From Corticimicrobacter populi (GTDB lineage: Bacteria; Pseudomonadota; Gammaproteobacteria; Burkholderiales; Burkholderiaceae_B): 64,000 nucleotides of DNA. The notes beneath the pieces are model-generated. The model was not told where the DNA came from and did not search any database. It saw only the letters and a program-made list of their open reading frames with translations. Both the position numbers and the translations under genes were made by a program. Positions 49,998-59,833 of the stretch are shown here, one piece after another (within the stretch, counting starts at the first letter, position 1; the number at the start of each line of letters is the position of its first letter). The DNA is taken from positions 248,001 to 312,000 of the forward strand of contig NZ_QETA01000003.1 of NCBI RefSeq assembly GCF_003123725.1. The letters run 5' to 3'.

Positions 49998-50494
49998 TGC
50001 AAGCCTGGATCGGCCTGGGAGCCAACCTGGGCAACCCCTTGGTCACCCTGCAGATGGCCCTGCGCGAACTCGCGCAGGCCGAAGATGTAATCGTGCAGGC
50101 CACGTCATCGTTCTACCGCACCGCCCCCGTCGATTCCTCCGGTCCGGACTACGTCAATGCCGTGACGCGCATTGACACGTCCCTGCCCCCCCATGCGCTG
50201 CTGGCACTGCTGCAGCGCATCGAGCAACAGCATGGCCGCCAGCGGCCTTATCAGAACGCCCCACGCACACTGGATCTGGATCTGCTGCTCTATGAAGACC
50301 TCAGGATTGATGACGACACACTGGTCGTCCCCCATCCTCGCATACACCTGCGTGCCTTCGTGCTGCAGCCCTTGCTGGATATCGAGCCTGACATGAAAAT
50401 CAAAGACCAGTCTCTGCATGAATGGCTGGCACGCATCGGTGACGCCCAGCCTCTGCAAAAACTGCCTGTGAGTTTCAGCCCCACAGGCAGTTGA
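49997..50494 (+). CDS. folK: 2-amino-4-hydroxy-6-hydroxymethyldihydropteridine pyrophosphokinase
   Basis: FolK transfers pyrophosphate from ATP to the pterin, the step before dihydropteroate synthase. The 165-residue protein shows GLGANLGNP at 6-14, TAPVDSSGPDYVNAV, and the signature RTLDLDLLLY (91-100) with PHPRIHLRAFVLQPL. It starts within the pcnB stop (TAATG). A hairpin covers its last codons. Confidence 0.96.
   Translation: MQAWIGLGANLGNPLVTLQMALRELAQAEDVIVQATSSFYRTAPVDSSGPDYVNAVTRIDTSLPPHALLALLQRIEQQHGRQRPYQNAPRTLDLDLLLYEDLRIDDDTLVVPHPRIHLRAFVLQPLLDIEPDMKIKDQSLHEWLARIGDAQPLQKLPVSFSPTGS
50460..50492 (+). terminator. Hairpin across the folK 3' end
   Basis: AACTGCCTGTG (50460-50470) and CACAGGCAGTT (50482-50492) form a perfect 11-bp stem whose last base is the first base of the folK stop codon. 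It has no T tail. It may work with the next inverted repeat as a termination or 3'-protection region. Confidence 0.45.
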
Positions 50495-50513
50495 AGCGGC
50501 TCCACATCTATCT

Positions 50514-50553
50514 ATGAGCCAGCCTGTTTCTCTCGTGAAACAGCTCAGCTCAT
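50514..50553. terminator. Inverted repeat between convergent folK and the small secreted-protein gene
   Basis: ATGAGC (50514-50519) pairs with GCTCAT (50548-50553) and CTGTTTC (50524-50530) with GAAACAG (50537-50543), separated by small internal loops, with a six-base hairpin loop. It lies between two 3' ends. T runs are absent, so it is a candidate only. Confidence 0.45.
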
Positions 50554-50569
50554 GGCACACATAACCTGA

Positions 50570-50908
50570 TCAGTCGCCTTTATCCATGTTCTTTTTGGTG
50601 GCAACGATGTCACGCTCTTCGACATTCACGCCATAGAACGTATAGCTCTTGTCGTTCTCGTCCACCAGCTTGATATCGAACATGGGATCATCGTAATTGG
50701 TCAGGGTAATGCGGATTTCCTCGCCATTCTCGAGGATATCTTCTTCCATGACGTCCTCTTCCCAATCGGTAGTCGATTGCGGACTGACATAGACAAAATA
50801 GATATCGACACCGGTCTTGTTTTTGATGTCGACGTAATACTCGGCGGCAGTGGCGACAGCCGACAGACAGAACATCATGCAGGCGACCGACAGTTGCTTC
50901 AAACGCAT
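50570..50908 (-). CDS. Small secreted acidic protein of unknown function
   Basis: The 112-residue product has a clear signal peptide (MRLKQLSVACMMFCLSAVATAA, split here only by reading) with likely cleavage after ATAA-type Ala residues near 21-22. The mature part is about 90 residues and strongly acidic (WEEDVMEEDILENGEEI region), with alternating hydrophobic residues suggesting a small beta-sandwich. The pattern IYFVYVSP followed by W and DV resembles small periplasmic proteins I recall in Pseudomonas and relatives, none with a known function. GAGG eight bases before the ATG supports the start. It is a single gene; no partner is evident. Confidence 0.8.
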   Translation of the reverse strand: MRLKQLSVACMMFCLSAVATAAEYYVDIKNKTGVDIYFVYVSPQSTTDWEEDVMEEDILENGEEIRITLTNYDDPMFDIKLVDENDKSYTFYGVNVEERDIVATKKNMDKGD

Positions 50909-51080
50909 AAGGTTTTCCTCGTTCCCATTTCAAAAAAAGAAATAGTATTACGATTCAACGCAGAATGGGCGACAAAAAGCATCAGATCACGTGCATTGAT
51001 AGCCTGAAGCAGACCGCTCACTCCATGAAGACCGACAGCGTAGTCGTGACATGGCGTGAGCTGGCCCACTCACAGGAAAA

Positions 51081-52610
51081 TCAGGCCGGTGCTGTCTCCG
51101 CTGGCATCTGAGCAATCAGTGCCTGCCATTTTTTCGGGCCTGTCGTATGCACGGACTCACCCTTGGCATCGACCGCTACCGTCACCGGCATATCCTTGAC
51201 ATCGAACTCGTAGATGGCTTCCATGCCGAGATCGTCGAAAGCCAGTACCCTGGCGTGCTTGATCGCCTTGGAAACCAGGTAAGCCGCGCCCCCGACTGCC
51301 ATCAGGTAGGCCGACTGATGCTTGCGGATGGCCTCGATGGCGACGGGGCCGCGCTCGGACTTGCCGATCATCGAGATCAGGCCGGTATTGGCCAGCATCA
51401 TCTCAGTGAACTTGTCCATGCGGGTCGCCGTCGTCGGGCCAGCCGGACCAACGACCTCATCGCGCACCGGATCGACCGGACCGACGTAGTAAATCACACG
51501 GTTGGTGAAGTCCACAGGCAGTTTCTCGCCCTTGGCCAGCATATCCTGGATGCGCTTGTGGGCGGCGTCACGCCCCGTTAGCATCTTGCCGGACAACAGC
51601 AGCGTCTCGCCTGGCTGCCAGCTTGCAACTTCTTCGCGGGTCAGCGTATCGAGATTGACCTGGCGCGACTTGTTGTAGTCAGGAGCCCAGTGCACGTCAG
51701 GCCATTCCGACAGCGACGGCGGCGTCAGCGCAGCCGGGCCGGAACCATCGAGCACAAAATGGGCATGGCGAGTCGCAGCACAGTTCGGGATCATGGCGAC
51801 AGGCTTGGAGGCCGCATGCGTCGGGAAGGTATGGATCTTGACGTCGAGCACCGTGGTCAGGCCACCCAGGCCCTGTGCGCCGATCCCCAGTGCATTGACC
51901 TTCTCGTACAGTTCAATGCGCAGTTCTTCCAGCTTGTTCCGTGGTCCGCGCTCCAGTAGTTCGAACATGTCGATATCGTCCATCAGCGACTGCTTGGCCA
52001 TGAGCATGGCACGCTCGGCCGTACCGCCCACGCCAATGCCGAGAATGCCTGGCGGGCACCAGCCGGCGCCCATGGTCGGCACGGTCTTGAGCACCCAGTC
52101 GACGACTGAATCGCTGGGGTTGAGCATCACGAACTTGGACTTGTTTTCAGAGCCTCCACCCTTGGCAGCCAGTTGCACGTCGACCGTATTGCCCGGTACC
52201 AGCTCGACGTGCAGGATACAGGGCGTGTTGTCGCGGGTATTGCGCCGCGCAAACAGCGGATCATCCAGTACGGAGGCGCGCAGGGGATTATCCGGATGCG
52301 TGTAGCCACGCCGCACACCCTCGTCGCACAATTCCTGCAAGCTCCTACAGGACTCGAAGCGCACGTCCATGCCGACCTTCAGGAAGACATTGACAATACC
52401 CGTATCCTGGCACAGCGGACGGCGCCCCTCGGCACACATGCGCGAATTGGTCAGGATCTGTGCCATGGCATCACGCGCCGCCGGGCTCTGCTCGCGCTCG
52501 TAGGCACGTGCCAGGTGGCGAATGTAGTCTACCGGATGGTAGTAACTCATGAACTGGATGCCATCCGCGATCGACTGGATGAAATCCTCTTCTTTGATGA
52601 TGACGGACAT
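51081..52610 (-). CDS. fumA: Fumarate hydratase class I (iron-sulfur)
   Basis: This 509-residue enzyme is the oxygen-sensitive [4Fe-4S] fumarase, unrelated to FumC. It spans both parts of the class I fold: an N-terminal domain with RPLCQDTGIVNVFLKVG and GAGWCPPGILGIGVGG, and a C-terminal domain with GPTTATRMDKF and the GMEAIYEFDVKDMPV end. Cysteines in CQDTG, WCPPG and PNCAATRH fit the cluster ligands. The ATG at 52610 has GGAG six bases upstream; the in-frame ATG at 52622 is less supported. TATAAA at 52628-52633 could be a local -10, as the gene follows the sulfatase gene by only 35 bp. Confidence 0.95.
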   Translation of the reverse strand: MSVIIKEEDFIQSIADGIQFMSYYHPVDYIRHLARAYEREQSPAARDAMAQILTNSRMCAEGRRPLCQDTGIVNVFLKVGMDVRFESCRSLQELCDEGVRRGYTHPDNPLRASVLDDPLFARRNTRDNTPCILHVELVPGNTVDVQLAAKGGGSENKSKFVMLNPSDSVVDWVLKTVPTMGAGWCPPGILGIGVGGTAERAMLMAKQSLMDDIDMFELLERGPRNKLEELRIELYEKVNALGIGAQGLGGLTTVLDVKIHTFPTHAASKPVAMIPNCAATRHAHFVLDGSGPAALTPPSLSEWPDVHWAPDYNKSRQVNLDTLTREEVASWQPGETLLLSGKMLTGRDAAHKRIQDMLAKGEKLPVDFTNRVIYYVGPVDPVRDEVVGPAGPTTATRMDKFTEMMLANTGLISMIGKSERGPVAIEAIRKHQSAYLMAVGGAAYLVSKAIKHARVLAFDDLGMEAIYEFDVKDMPVTVAVDAKGESVHTTGPKKWQALIAQMPAETAPA

Positions 52611-52645
52611 TAGGTTCTCCACACCCGTTTATAAAGACTGCCAGT

Positions 52646-54793
52646 TTACTGTAGTGCTTCGCTGCGAATGCGCCAGTCCCGCAACGCCAGCCCGGCGCGC
52701 TCGCGCTGCCAGAGCAGCACCAGTTCAGGCGAGGGTTGTGTGGTGGGCTTCAGTTGCCCTGTCGCATCCCATTCATAATAGGTCGGCCGCACAAAACCGG
52801 TGACAGCCCCTTGAGCGCTGATCAGGATGCCCATGCCACCCTGCCCGTCCTCGCTGATGAAAGACACGGCAGCAGGGTCGGTACTGTCTGCATAGATATC
52901 GCGACCGATGCGCGGCACCCGCACGCCGGACAGGGAATGCGCCCACAAGGTGGGAAAGATATCCTGGTGACTGACCCATTCGCTGGTATGCGCCGTCCCC
53001 CCCAGCCGATAGGCTTCGGGAATCCGCATCACGATGGGAACGCCATATTTGTAGAACAGTTGGCGGCTGTCCGGATAGGCAAAAATCGTGCGCGTATTGT
53101 GATCCCCTGTCGCAGCAAACAGCGTGTGCTCCAGCAGGCCATCGCCTTCCAGGCCATCCAGGAATTCACCCAGCGCATCGCTGCTGTACTGGTAGGTCTC
53201 GAGAATTGAACGGCCGGTATCCGCATCGGTCGCCAGAGCTGCACCGAGACGGCCAGTGTCAAGCCGACCCGCCTTGTAGTGTTCCGGAATCCGGTACGGC
53301 GGATGATTGGTCACCGACAGCATCACCAGCATGACTGGCTGTCCCTGCGCATCGGCCTGCGCCAGCAGTTCGCGACCGTAACGGAACATCCATTCATCAT
53401 CCAGCCCCCAGGTGTTGGTCGTCGCCTCGGGAAAACGCTCGCGGATTGCGCTCTCGCCCAGCACCTCGTCAAAACCCTGCTGACGCAGCGCCACGTCGAG
53501 CCGGCGCCAACTAGAAGGTCCGGCCGTCAGAAAAACCGTACGATAGCCTGCCTGTCGATATGGTAGTGCGACTGCAGTGGAATACGCATGGTAGCCATAA
53601 CGGCTCTGGGTTAGCGGTGTAATCGGCGTATCCAGCAACAGTCCTTCGAGACTCGGATGCGTGCCATGCTGATACGACAGTGCCTTGCCAAAATAATCCA
53701 GCCGACCGCTGTTGATCCAAGGACGCAAATCTCCCAGCAAATCATTTCCGTCAGGATCGTCGAAAGTCTGCATGTGCCTACCCCAGCTTTCCATCACGGC
53801 CACCACGACATGAGGTTTGCGCACTTGCAACAAGGCAGGTTGCTGCGGCAAGTCACGCCACAACACTGCCTCCGCAGACACAGCCTGCGCTGTTCCTGTC
53901 ACTGCGCCTCCTGCCATATTGCCACCCTCTCCTGCAGTCAAGGCAGACTGACGAGCCAACACCTGGTATACCTCATCGATGCTACCAAATCCGTACTGCC
54001 TGAGTCCTGCTGCTGGATCGTCACCTAGGTCATACACCTGCCTTTCCTTCCAGGCCTGCAGCAATGCCAACACACCACTGGGCACCAAGTTGTTGGTAAA
54101 GGTATCGCTGGATACCGCCATATGCATGGTCCGCAACGGAAACTTGCCCAGACTGCCGCGGGCCAGTCCGACTGTCAGCACCATACTGCACAATACGGTC
54201 AAAACGATTTTCCAGGCCGCCACCCGGGAGACAGAGCGGCTGAGTGCCCACCATCGTGACAACCGCACCTGCACAACCGTCAGCAGGATCACGACCAGCA
54301 ATAAGCGTATGACAGGAAAATCGCTCCACAACGTCTTCAGCACCGCACCGGTATCATCCTCTGCGAAACCGAACACCAGACCGTTGATCGGCCCCTGGTA
54401 GAACTGGAAATAATAATAATTGACCACCATCAGCAGGTTGACCAGCAGCATGGCCAGCCACATCCAGCCTTGCACCACGCCATTCCATACTCGCTGGATA
54501 CGTACCGGTAACATGCATACGGCCATCCCCAGAAGCAGCACGGGAGCTCCCAGTAAGATGGCAAGATTTTTCAGATCGAATCGTGTTCCTATCCAGAACG
54601 CCTGCCTCAATTCTGCAGCATCGGACTGCCAGTCCGTCGGTGCTTGCCACCACATCAGGCAGACCCGCCCCAGAGTCAGACCTAGCGCACCGAGCACCAA
54701 CAGCATCCAATATTGCCGGTTATCCCGTAGCCAGGCTTCCCAGCCGGTCACCTCGGGGCGGGAGGGCATATCATCTTGCACCATTGCGGTCAT
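52646..54793 (-). CDS. LTA-synthase-like membrane sulfatase / phosphoglycerol transferase family
   Basis: This 715-residue inner-membrane protein has about five N-terminal helices (roughly residues 30-270) and a periplasmic alkaline-phosphatase-fold sulfatase domain. That domain has VVAVMESWGRHM, the likely catalytic Thr in YQHGTHPSLEG, and metal motifs in LSVTNHPPY and AATGDHNTRT. In Gram-negatives such proteins include OpgB, which puts phosphoglycerol on periplasmic glucans, and phosphoethanolamine transferases; lipoteichoic acid is not expected. The start at 54793 follows GGAG by two bases, so ATG codons at 54784 or 54769 are possible. It is divergent from dgkA, which would recycle the diacylglycerol released by phosphoglycerol transfer. 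Confidence 0.88.
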   Translation of the reverse strand: MTAMVQDDMPSRPEVTGWEAWLRDNRQYWMLLVLGALGLTLGRVCLMWWQAPTDWQSDAAELRQAFWIGTRFDLKNLAILLGAPVLLLGMAVCMLPVRIQRVWNGVVQGWMWLAMLLVNLLMVVNYYYFQFYQGPINGLVFGFAEDDTGAVLKTLWSDFPVIRLLLVVILLTVVQVRLSRWWALSRSVSRVAAWKIVLTVLCSMVLTVGLARGSLGKFPLRTMHMAVSSDTFTNNLVPSGVLALLQAWKERQVYDLGDDPAAGLRQYGFGSIDEVYQVLARQSALTAGEGGNMAGGAVTGTAQAVSAEAVLWRDLPQQPALLQVRKPHVVVAVMESWGRHMQTFDDPDGNDLLGDLRPWINSGRLDYFGKALSYQHGTHPSLEGLLLDTPITPLTQSRYGYHAYSTAVALPYRQAGYRTVFLTAGPSSWRRLDVALRQQGFDEVLGESAIRERFPEATTNTWGLDDEWMFRYGRELLAQADAQGQPVMLVMLSVTNHPPYRIPEHYKAGRLDTGRLGAALATDADTGRSILETYQYSSDALGEFLDGLEGDGLLEHTLFAATGDHNTRTIFAYPDSRQLFYKYGVPIVMRIPEAYRLGGTAHTSEWVSHQDIFPTLWAHSLSGVRVPRIGRDIYADSTDPAAVSFISEDGQGGMGILISAQGAVTGFVRPTYYEWDATGQLKPTTQPSPELVLLWQRERAGLALRDWRIRSEALQ

Positions 54794-54881
54794 CACTCCG
54801 TCATCTTCTTCCTGTAAACACCAGCGCGTGATTCTAACCCCTCGGCCAGCAGATCCAGCCCAACGCAAGCCGGCACACCCG

Positions 54882-54887
54882 TATAAT
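54882..54887 (+). promoter_or_regulatory. Consensus -10 element upstream of dgkA
   Basis: TATAAT, a perfect -10, lies 32 bases before the dgkA ATG. No good -35 is seen at 16-18 bases upstream, so an activator or a weak promoter is possible. Confidence 0.5.
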
Positions 54888-54919
54888 CGCGGCGTTTCCC
54901 TGCTCTCTCCTTCCTGCCC

Positions 54920-55294
54920 ATGAAAGACCCCACCAACACTGGCCTGATTCGCATCTGGCGCGCCTGCGGCAACTCCCTCAAAGGGATGCGTGCGGCTATA
55001 CGGTACGAATCTGCATTCCGGCAGGAAGCAGCCCTGTGCCTGATTCTGATCCCCGTAGCCTGCTGGCTGGGGCGCGACGTGGTCGAAATCATCCTGCTCA
55101 TCGGCTCCTGCCTGCTGGTGCTCGCCACCGAACTGATGAACTCGGCCGTGGAAGCCGCCATCGATCGCATCGGACTGGAGCGCCACGAACTCTCCGGACG
55201 TGCCAAGGACTTGGGTTCGGCAGCGGTATTCGTGATGCTCGGTTTGGCATTGCTGACCTGGGGCCTGATTGCCTGGAGCCGCTTCATGGGCTGA
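54920..55294 (+). CDS. dgkA: Diacylglycerol kinase (prokaryotic, membrane)
   Basis: DgkA phosphorylates diacylglycerol to phosphatidic acid, recycling lipid by-products of envelope glycan synthesis. The 124-residue protein has the N-terminal amphipathic helix, three membrane helices and the active-site segment [15 protein letters not shown] (around 71-85), matching the E. coli enzyme (122). The divergent LTA-synthase-like gene fits this role. No clear Shine-Dalgarno precedes the ATG. Confidence 0.96.
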   Translation: MKDPTNTGLIRIWRACGNSLKGMRAAIRYESAFRQEAALCLILIPVACWLGRDVVEIILLIGSCLLVLATELMNSAVEAAIDRIGLERHELSGRAKDLGSAAVFVMLGLALLTWGLIAWSRFMG

Positions 55295-55307
55295 GCGGTC
55301 CCTGCTA

Positions 55308-55316
55308 TGGCATAAT
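55308..55316 (+). promoter_or_regulatory. Extended -10 promoter candidate for leuC
   Basis: TGGCATAAT matches an extended -10 (TG-N-TATAAT) at eight of nine positions, 55 bases before the leuC ATG, in the 77-bp gap after dgkA. Such promoters need little -35, and none is clear here. I see no leader peptide with Leu codons. Confidence 0.45.
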
Positions 55317-55371
55317 CAAAGGTTCACCCTACCCTGTAGTTTCCGGCATTTGTGCCGCGAGTGATACCGCC

Positions 55372-56775
55372 ATGGCAAGAACCCTGTACGACAAGCTCTG
55401 GGACGCCCACGTCGTCCACCAGGAACCCGATGGTACCTGTCTCCTTTATATTGACCGCCAGCTGCTGCACGAAGTGACCAGCCCGCAGGCGTTCGAGGGG
55501 CTATCCATCGCCGGCCGCAAGCCGTGGCGCCTGAGCGCCAACCTGGCGGTAGCCGATCACAATGTACCCACCCAGGGCCGTGCCGAAGGCATCAGTGATC
55601 CGGTCTCGCGCCTGCAGGTTGATACGCTCGATGCCAACTGCCGCAAATTCGGTATCACCGAATTCGACATGAGCGACCTGCGCCAGGGCATCGTCCACGT
55701 AATCGGCCCCGAGCAGGGCGCAACCCTGCCCGGCATGACCGTGGTCTGCGGTGACTCGCACACCAGCACACACGGTGCCGTCGGTGCCCTGGCCTTCGGC
55801 ATCGGGACCTCCGAGGTAGAGCACGTGCTGGCTACCCAGACGCTGCTCATGAAAAAAGCCCGCAACATGCTGGTCAAGGTCGAGGGCGAACTGCCTTTCG
55901 GCTGCTCGGCCAAAGATCTGATCCTGCATGTCATCGGCATCATCGGCACAGCCGGCGGTACCGGCCATGCCATTGAGTTTGCAGGCAGCACCATCCGTGC
56001 GCTGTCGGTGGAAGGTCGCATGACCGTCTGTAACATGGCCATCGAAGCCGGCGCACGCTCCGGCATGGTGGCCGTCGACGATACGACCATCGACTACTTC
56101 CGCGGTCGTCCCTTTGCGCCCAACGGTGCCATGTGGGATGCCGCTGTCACCGAATGGCGTACCCTGCACAGCGATCCCGGCGCACATTTCGACCGGGTGG
56201 TGGAAGTCAACGCCCGCGACATCAAGCCGCAGGTCAGTTGGGGCACCTCGCCCGAGATGGTCCTGCCGGTCGATGCCCGCGTGCCCGATCCCGAGCAGGA
56301 AAAAGACGACGTCAAGCGCAGCGGCATCGAACGTGCCCTCGAATACATGGGCCTCACGCCCAACACGCCGCTGACCGACATCCGCATCGACAAGGTATTC
56401 ATCGGCTCCTGCACCAACTCGCGCATCGAGGATCTGCGGGCCGCCGCCGCCGTGGCACGCGGCCGCAAGGTCGCGGCCAATGTCCGCCAGGCCATGGTGG
56501 TACCAGGTTCCGGTCTGGTCAAGCTGCAGGCCGAGCGCGAAGGACTGGACAAGATTTTCCTGGCAGCCGGTTTCGAGTGGCGCGAACCGGGCTGTTCGAT
56601 GTGCCTGGCCATGAATGCCGACCGGCTGGAGCCGGGCGAGCGCTGTGCCTCCACCTCGAACCGCAATTTCGAAGGCCGCCAGGGCCAGGGTGGCCGCACC
56701 CACCTGGTCAGCCCCGCCATGGCGGCAGCCGCTGCCATTGCCGGTCATTTCGTCGATATCCGCACCCTGCGCTGA
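55372..56775 (+). CDS. leuC: 3-isopropylmalate dehydratase large subunit
   Basis: LeuC with LeuD isomerises 2-isopropylmalate to 3-isopropylmalate in leucine synthesis. The 467-residue protein is an aconitase-type enzyme. It has [34 protein letters not shown] (first cluster cysteine) and [11 protein letters not shown] (the other two). The ATG at 55372 gives the family start [15 protein letters not shown]. It begins the leuC-leuD-leuB-asd-fimV-truA run. Confidence 0.98.
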   Translation: MARTLYDKLWDAHVVHQEPDGTCLLYIDRQLLHEVTSPQAFEGLSIAGRKPWRLSANLAVADHNVPTQGRAEGISDPVSRLQVDTLDANCRKFGITEFDMSDLRQGIVHVIGPEQGATLPGMTVVCGDSHTSTHGAVGALAFGIGTSEVEHVLATQTLLMKKARNMLVKVEGELPFGCSAKDLILHVIGIIGTAGGTGHAIEFAGSTIRALSVEGRMTVCNMAIEAGARSGMVAVDDTTIDYFRGRPFAPNGAMWDAAVTEWRTLHSDPGAHFDRVVEVNARDIKPQVSWGTSPEMVLPVDARVPDPEQEKDDVKRSGIERALEYMGLTPNTPLTDIRIDKVFIGSCTNSRIEDLRAAAAVARGRKVAANVRQAMVVPGSGLVKLQAEREGLDKIFLAAGFEWREPGCSMCLAMNADRLEPGERCASTSNRNFEGRQGQGGRTHLVSPAMAAAAAIAGHFVDIRTLR

Positions 56776-56783
56776 GGTTCAAC

Positions 56784-57452
56784 ATGGAAGCATTCACCAC
56801 GCACGAAGGACTGGTCGCCCCGCTGGATCGCGAGAACGTCGATACCGATCTGATCATCCCCAAGCAGTTCCTCAAGTCGATCCAGCGCACCGGCTTCGGC
56901 CCCAACCTGTTCGACGAACTGCGCTACCTGGATCATGGCGAACCGGGCATGGACAACAGCAAGCGTCCGCTCAACCCCGAGTTCGTCCTCAACCAGCCGC
57001 GCTACCAGGGCGCAACCGTTCTCCTGGCTCGCCAGAATTTCGGCTGCGGCTCCAGCCGCGAGCACGCGCCCTGGGCGCTGACCCAGTACGGCTTCCGGGC
57101 CATCATCGCGCCGTCCTTCGCAGATATTTTCTTCAACAACAGCTTCAAGAACGGTCTGCTGCCCATCATCCTGTCCGAGCTGGAGGTAGCCCGGCTGTTC
57201 GATGAGGTCCGGGCCTTCAACGGCTACAAGCTGCGCATCGACCTGGGCGAGCAACGCATCATCACCCCCGAGGGCCGTGCCATCGGCTTCGATGTGGATG
57301 AGTTCCGGAAATACTGCCTGCTCAACGGCTTCGATGACATCGGCCTGACCCTGCGCCAGTCCGACAAGATCCGCGCCTACGAAGCCGAACGGCTGGCCCG
57401 CCAGCCCTGGCTCGACGCCCAGCCCATCAATATCGCGCCACAGCGCGGCTGA
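56784..57452 (+). CDS. leuD: 3-isopropylmalate dehydratase small subunit
   Basis: LeuD supplies the mobile swivel domain that completes the dehydratase active site. The 222-residue protein shows [14 protein letters not shown] (21-34) and the signature [15 protein letters not shown] (about 87-101). It follows leuC by 8 bp. Length and sequence are typical of proteobacterial LeuD. Confidence 0.97.
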   Translation: MEAFTTHEGLVAPLDRENVDTDLIIPKQFLKSIQRTGFGPNLFDELRYLDHGEPGMDNSKRPLNPEFVLNQPRYQGATVLLARQNFGCGSSREHAPWALTQYGFRAIIAPSFADIFFNNSFKNGLLPIILSELEVARLFDEVRAFNGYKLRIDLGEQRIITPEGRAIGFDVDEFRKYCLLNGFDDIGLTLRQSDKIRAYEAERLARQPWLDAQPINIAPQRG

Positions 57453-57507
57453 CCCCGACCTGACCGCCGCCCGCGCAAGGATTTCTTTTTCATACCCAGG
57501 AAACACC

Positions 57508-58584
57508 ATGAGTCATAGAATCGCAGTCCTGCCTGGTGACGGCATCGGCCCCGAAATCGTCGCCCAGGCCGTGCGCGTGCTGCAGGCACTGGACCTGCCG
57601 CTGCAACTGGAAGAAGCACCCGTAGGTGGAGCAGCCTACGAAGCGGCCGGCCATCCGCTGCCCCCTGCCACGCTGGAACTGGCCAAAGGAGCCGATGCCG
57701 TACTGTTCGGTGCCGTCGGCGACTGGAAATACGATTCTCTGCCCCGTGAGCTGCGCCCCGAGCAGGCCATCCTTGGCCTGCGCAAGTCGCTGGGCCTCTT
57801 TGCCAACCTGCGGCCAGCCGTGCTCTACCCCGAGCTGGCACACGCCTCCACGCTCAAGCCCGAAGTGGTCTCGGGCCTAGACATCCTGATCCTGCGCGAA
57901 CTGACCGGCGACATCTACTTCGGCACGCCCCGTGGCGTGCGCGAGGCACCCGACGGTGCGTTCACCGGCCTGCGCGAAGGCTTTGACACCATGCGCTACG
58001 CCGAACCCGAGATCCGCCGCATCGCCCATATCGGCTTCCAGTCCGCCCGCAAGCGCAACAAGCGTCTGTGCAGCGTGGACAAGGCCAATGTGCTCGAGAC
58101 CTCGCAACTGTGGCGCGATATCGTCATCGACGTGGCCCGCGAATACCCCGATGTCGAACTGTCGCACATGTACGTCGACAATGCCGCCATGCAACTGGTG
58201 CGGGCACCTCGCGAATTCGATGTGATCGTCACTGGCAACCTGTTCGGCGACATCCTGTCGGATGAGGCCGCGATGCTCACCGGCTCGATCGGCATGCTGC
58301 CGTCGGCTTCGCTCAACGAGCAGGGCCAGGGCCTGTACGAGCCCAGTCACGGCTCGGCACCCGACATCGCCAACCAGGACAAGGCCAACCCGCTGGCCAC
58401 CATCCTGTCGGCCGCCATGCTGCTGCGCTATTCGCTGAACCTGTCGGCCCAGGCCGACCGGATCGAGCAGGCCGTGCGCACCGTGCTGGCCCAGGGATTG
58501 CGAACCGCTGATATTTATCAACCCGGTGACACTCTAGTCGGCACCCGCGCCATAGGCGATGCAGTGATTCAGGCCCTAAAATAG
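57508..58584 (+). CDS. leuB: 3-isopropylmalate dehydrogenase
   Basis: LeuB oxidises and decarboxylates 3-isopropylmalate with NAD+ to 2-ketoisocaproate. The 358-residue protein has the dehydrogenase pattern [11 protein letters not shown] near 6-16, [13 protein letters not shown], and [26 protein letters not shown], with [11 protein letters not shown] as the cofactor segment. It starts 55 bp after leuD. A strong hairpin follows in the 105-bp gap before asd. Confidence 0.98.
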   Translation: MSHRIAVLPGDGIGPEIVAQAVRVLQALDLPLQLEEAPVGGAAYEAAGHPLPPATLELAKGADAVLFGAVGDWKYDSLPRELRPEQAILGLRKSLGLFANLRPAVLYPELAHASTLKPEVVSGLDILILRELTGDIYFGTPRGVREAPDGAFTGLREGFDTMRYAEPEIRRIAHIGFQSARKRNKRLCSVDKANVLETSQLWRDIVIDVAREYPDVELSHMYVDNAAMQLVRAPREFDVIVTGNLFGDILSDEAAMLTGSIGMLPSASLNEQGQGLYEPSHGSAPDIANQDKANPLATILSAAMLLRYSLNLSAQADRIEQAVRTVLAQGLRTADIYQPGDTLVGTRAIGDAVIQALK

Positions 58585-58604
58585 GCAAATCCGGCAACGA
58601 CGAA

Positions 58605-58632
58605 GGCAACGGCCACCCAGGGTGCCGTTGCC
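58605..58632 (+). terminator. Hairpin between leuB and asd
   Basis: GGCAACGG pairs with CCGTTGCC and CACC with GGTG, with one bulged C and a three-base loop, between 58605 and 58632. A second small inverted repeat, TGCGCC/GGCGCA, follows at 58633-58648. There is no T run. It may reduce read-through from leu into asd or mark an mRNA end. Confidence 0.45.
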
Positions 58633-58689
58633 TGCGCCGCGAGGCGCAGCGACACTCAGGTTTCTCAACTTCGACAAGCGATATTGATT

Positions 58690-59820
58690 ATGACGCAAGC
58701 AGTGGGTCTGGTCGGCTGGCGTGGCATGGTGGGGTCTGTCCTCATGCAGCGCATGCGCGACGAAAACGATTTCTCCCTGATCGAACCGGTCTTCTTCTCC
58801 ACCAGCAATGTGGGCGGTGCGGCCCCCGCCTGGGCCGATGGTGCCCCTGCCCTGCAGGATGCCTACGATATCGAGGCACTCAAGAAGCTGCCGATCATCG
58901 TGACGGCCCAGGGGGGTGACTACACCACCGCCGTATATGGCAAGCTGCGCGCAGCGGGCTGGACCGGCATCTGGATCGATGCCGCCAGCACCCTGCGCAT
59001 GAAAGACGATGCCATCATCGTGCTCGACCCTGTCAACCGTCCCGTGATCGACGCAGCACTCGCACGTGGCGTGCGGGATTTCGTCGGCGGCAACTGCACG
59101 GTCAGCTGCATGCTGATGGGCCTGGGTGGCCTGTTCCGCAACGGTCTGGTCGAATGGGGTACCAGCATGACCTACCAGGCTGCCTCGGGCGGCGGTGCGC
59201 AGCACATGCGCGAACTGCTCACCCAGTTCGGTCTGCTGTCTGGCGAAGTGGCCGGCGAACTGGCCGATCCCGCTGCTGCCATTCTCGACATCGATCGCAA
59301 GGTCCTGGCCAAGCAAAAGGATGCCGCCCTGCCCCACGAGCATTTTGGCGTACCGCTGGCCGGCAGCCTGATCCCCTGGATCGACAAGGATCTCGACAAC
59401 GGCATGTCCCGCGAAGAATGGAAGGGCGGTGCCGAAACCAACAAGATCCTCGGGCGTGGTCCGGGCTTTGACGCCCCGGCCATTCCGTTCGACGGCCTGT
59501 GCGTGCGTATCGGTGCGATGCGCTGCCACAGCCAGGCACTCACGCTGAAACTGACCCGTGACATTCCGCTCGACGAGATCGAAGACCTGCTGCGCAACGA
59601 CAACCCCTGGGCCAAGGTCGTCCCGAATACGCGCGAGGCCACCATGCAGGATCTCACGCCCGTAGCCGTGACCGGCACGCTGACCATTCCGGTCGGTCGC
59701 CTGCGCAAGCTGGCCATGGGTCCGCAATACCTGTCCGCCTTCACCGTCGGCGACCAACTGCTGTGGGGTGCAGCCGAACCGCTGCGCCGCATGCTGCGCA
59801 TCGCCCTCGGCCAGGCCTGA
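58690..59820 (+). CDS. asd: Aspartate-semialdehyde dehydrogenase
   Basis: Asd reduces aspartyl phosphate to the semialdehyde, the branch point to lysine/diaminopimelate, threonine and methionine. The 376-residue protein has the NADP-binding [18 protein letters not shown] at the N-terminus, the catalytic cysteine in GGNCT (C136), and SYQ-like [14 protein letters not shown]. The ATG at 58690 is used; an in-frame TTG two codons earlier is unlikely. Confidence 0.97.
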   Translation: MTQAVGLVGWRGMVGSVLMQRMRDENDFSLIEPVFFSTSNVGGAAPAWADGAPALQDAYDIEALKKLPIIVTAQGGDYTTAVYGKLRAAGWTGIWIDAASTLRMKDDAIIVLDPVNRPVIDAALARGVRDFVGGNCTVSCMLMGLGGLFRNGLVEWGTSMTYQAASGGGAQHMRELLTQFGLLSGEVAGELADPAAAILDIDRKVLAKQKDAALPHEHFGVPLAGSLIPWIDKDLDNGMSREEWKGGAETNKILGRGPGFDAPAIPFDGLCVRIGAMRCHSQALTLKLTRDIPLDEIEDLLRNDNPWAKVVPNTREATMQDLTPVAVTGTLTIPVGRLRKLAMGPQYLSAFTVGDQLLWGAAEPLRRMLRIALGQA

Positions 59821-59833
59821 CCCGGAGACTATC

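Noticed and set aside
51081-52610. Class I fumarase gene as a tartrate dehydratase
   Set aside because: A single 509-residue chain with both domains and the fumarase-type sequence fits class I fumarase; tartrate dehydratase is split into two subunits.
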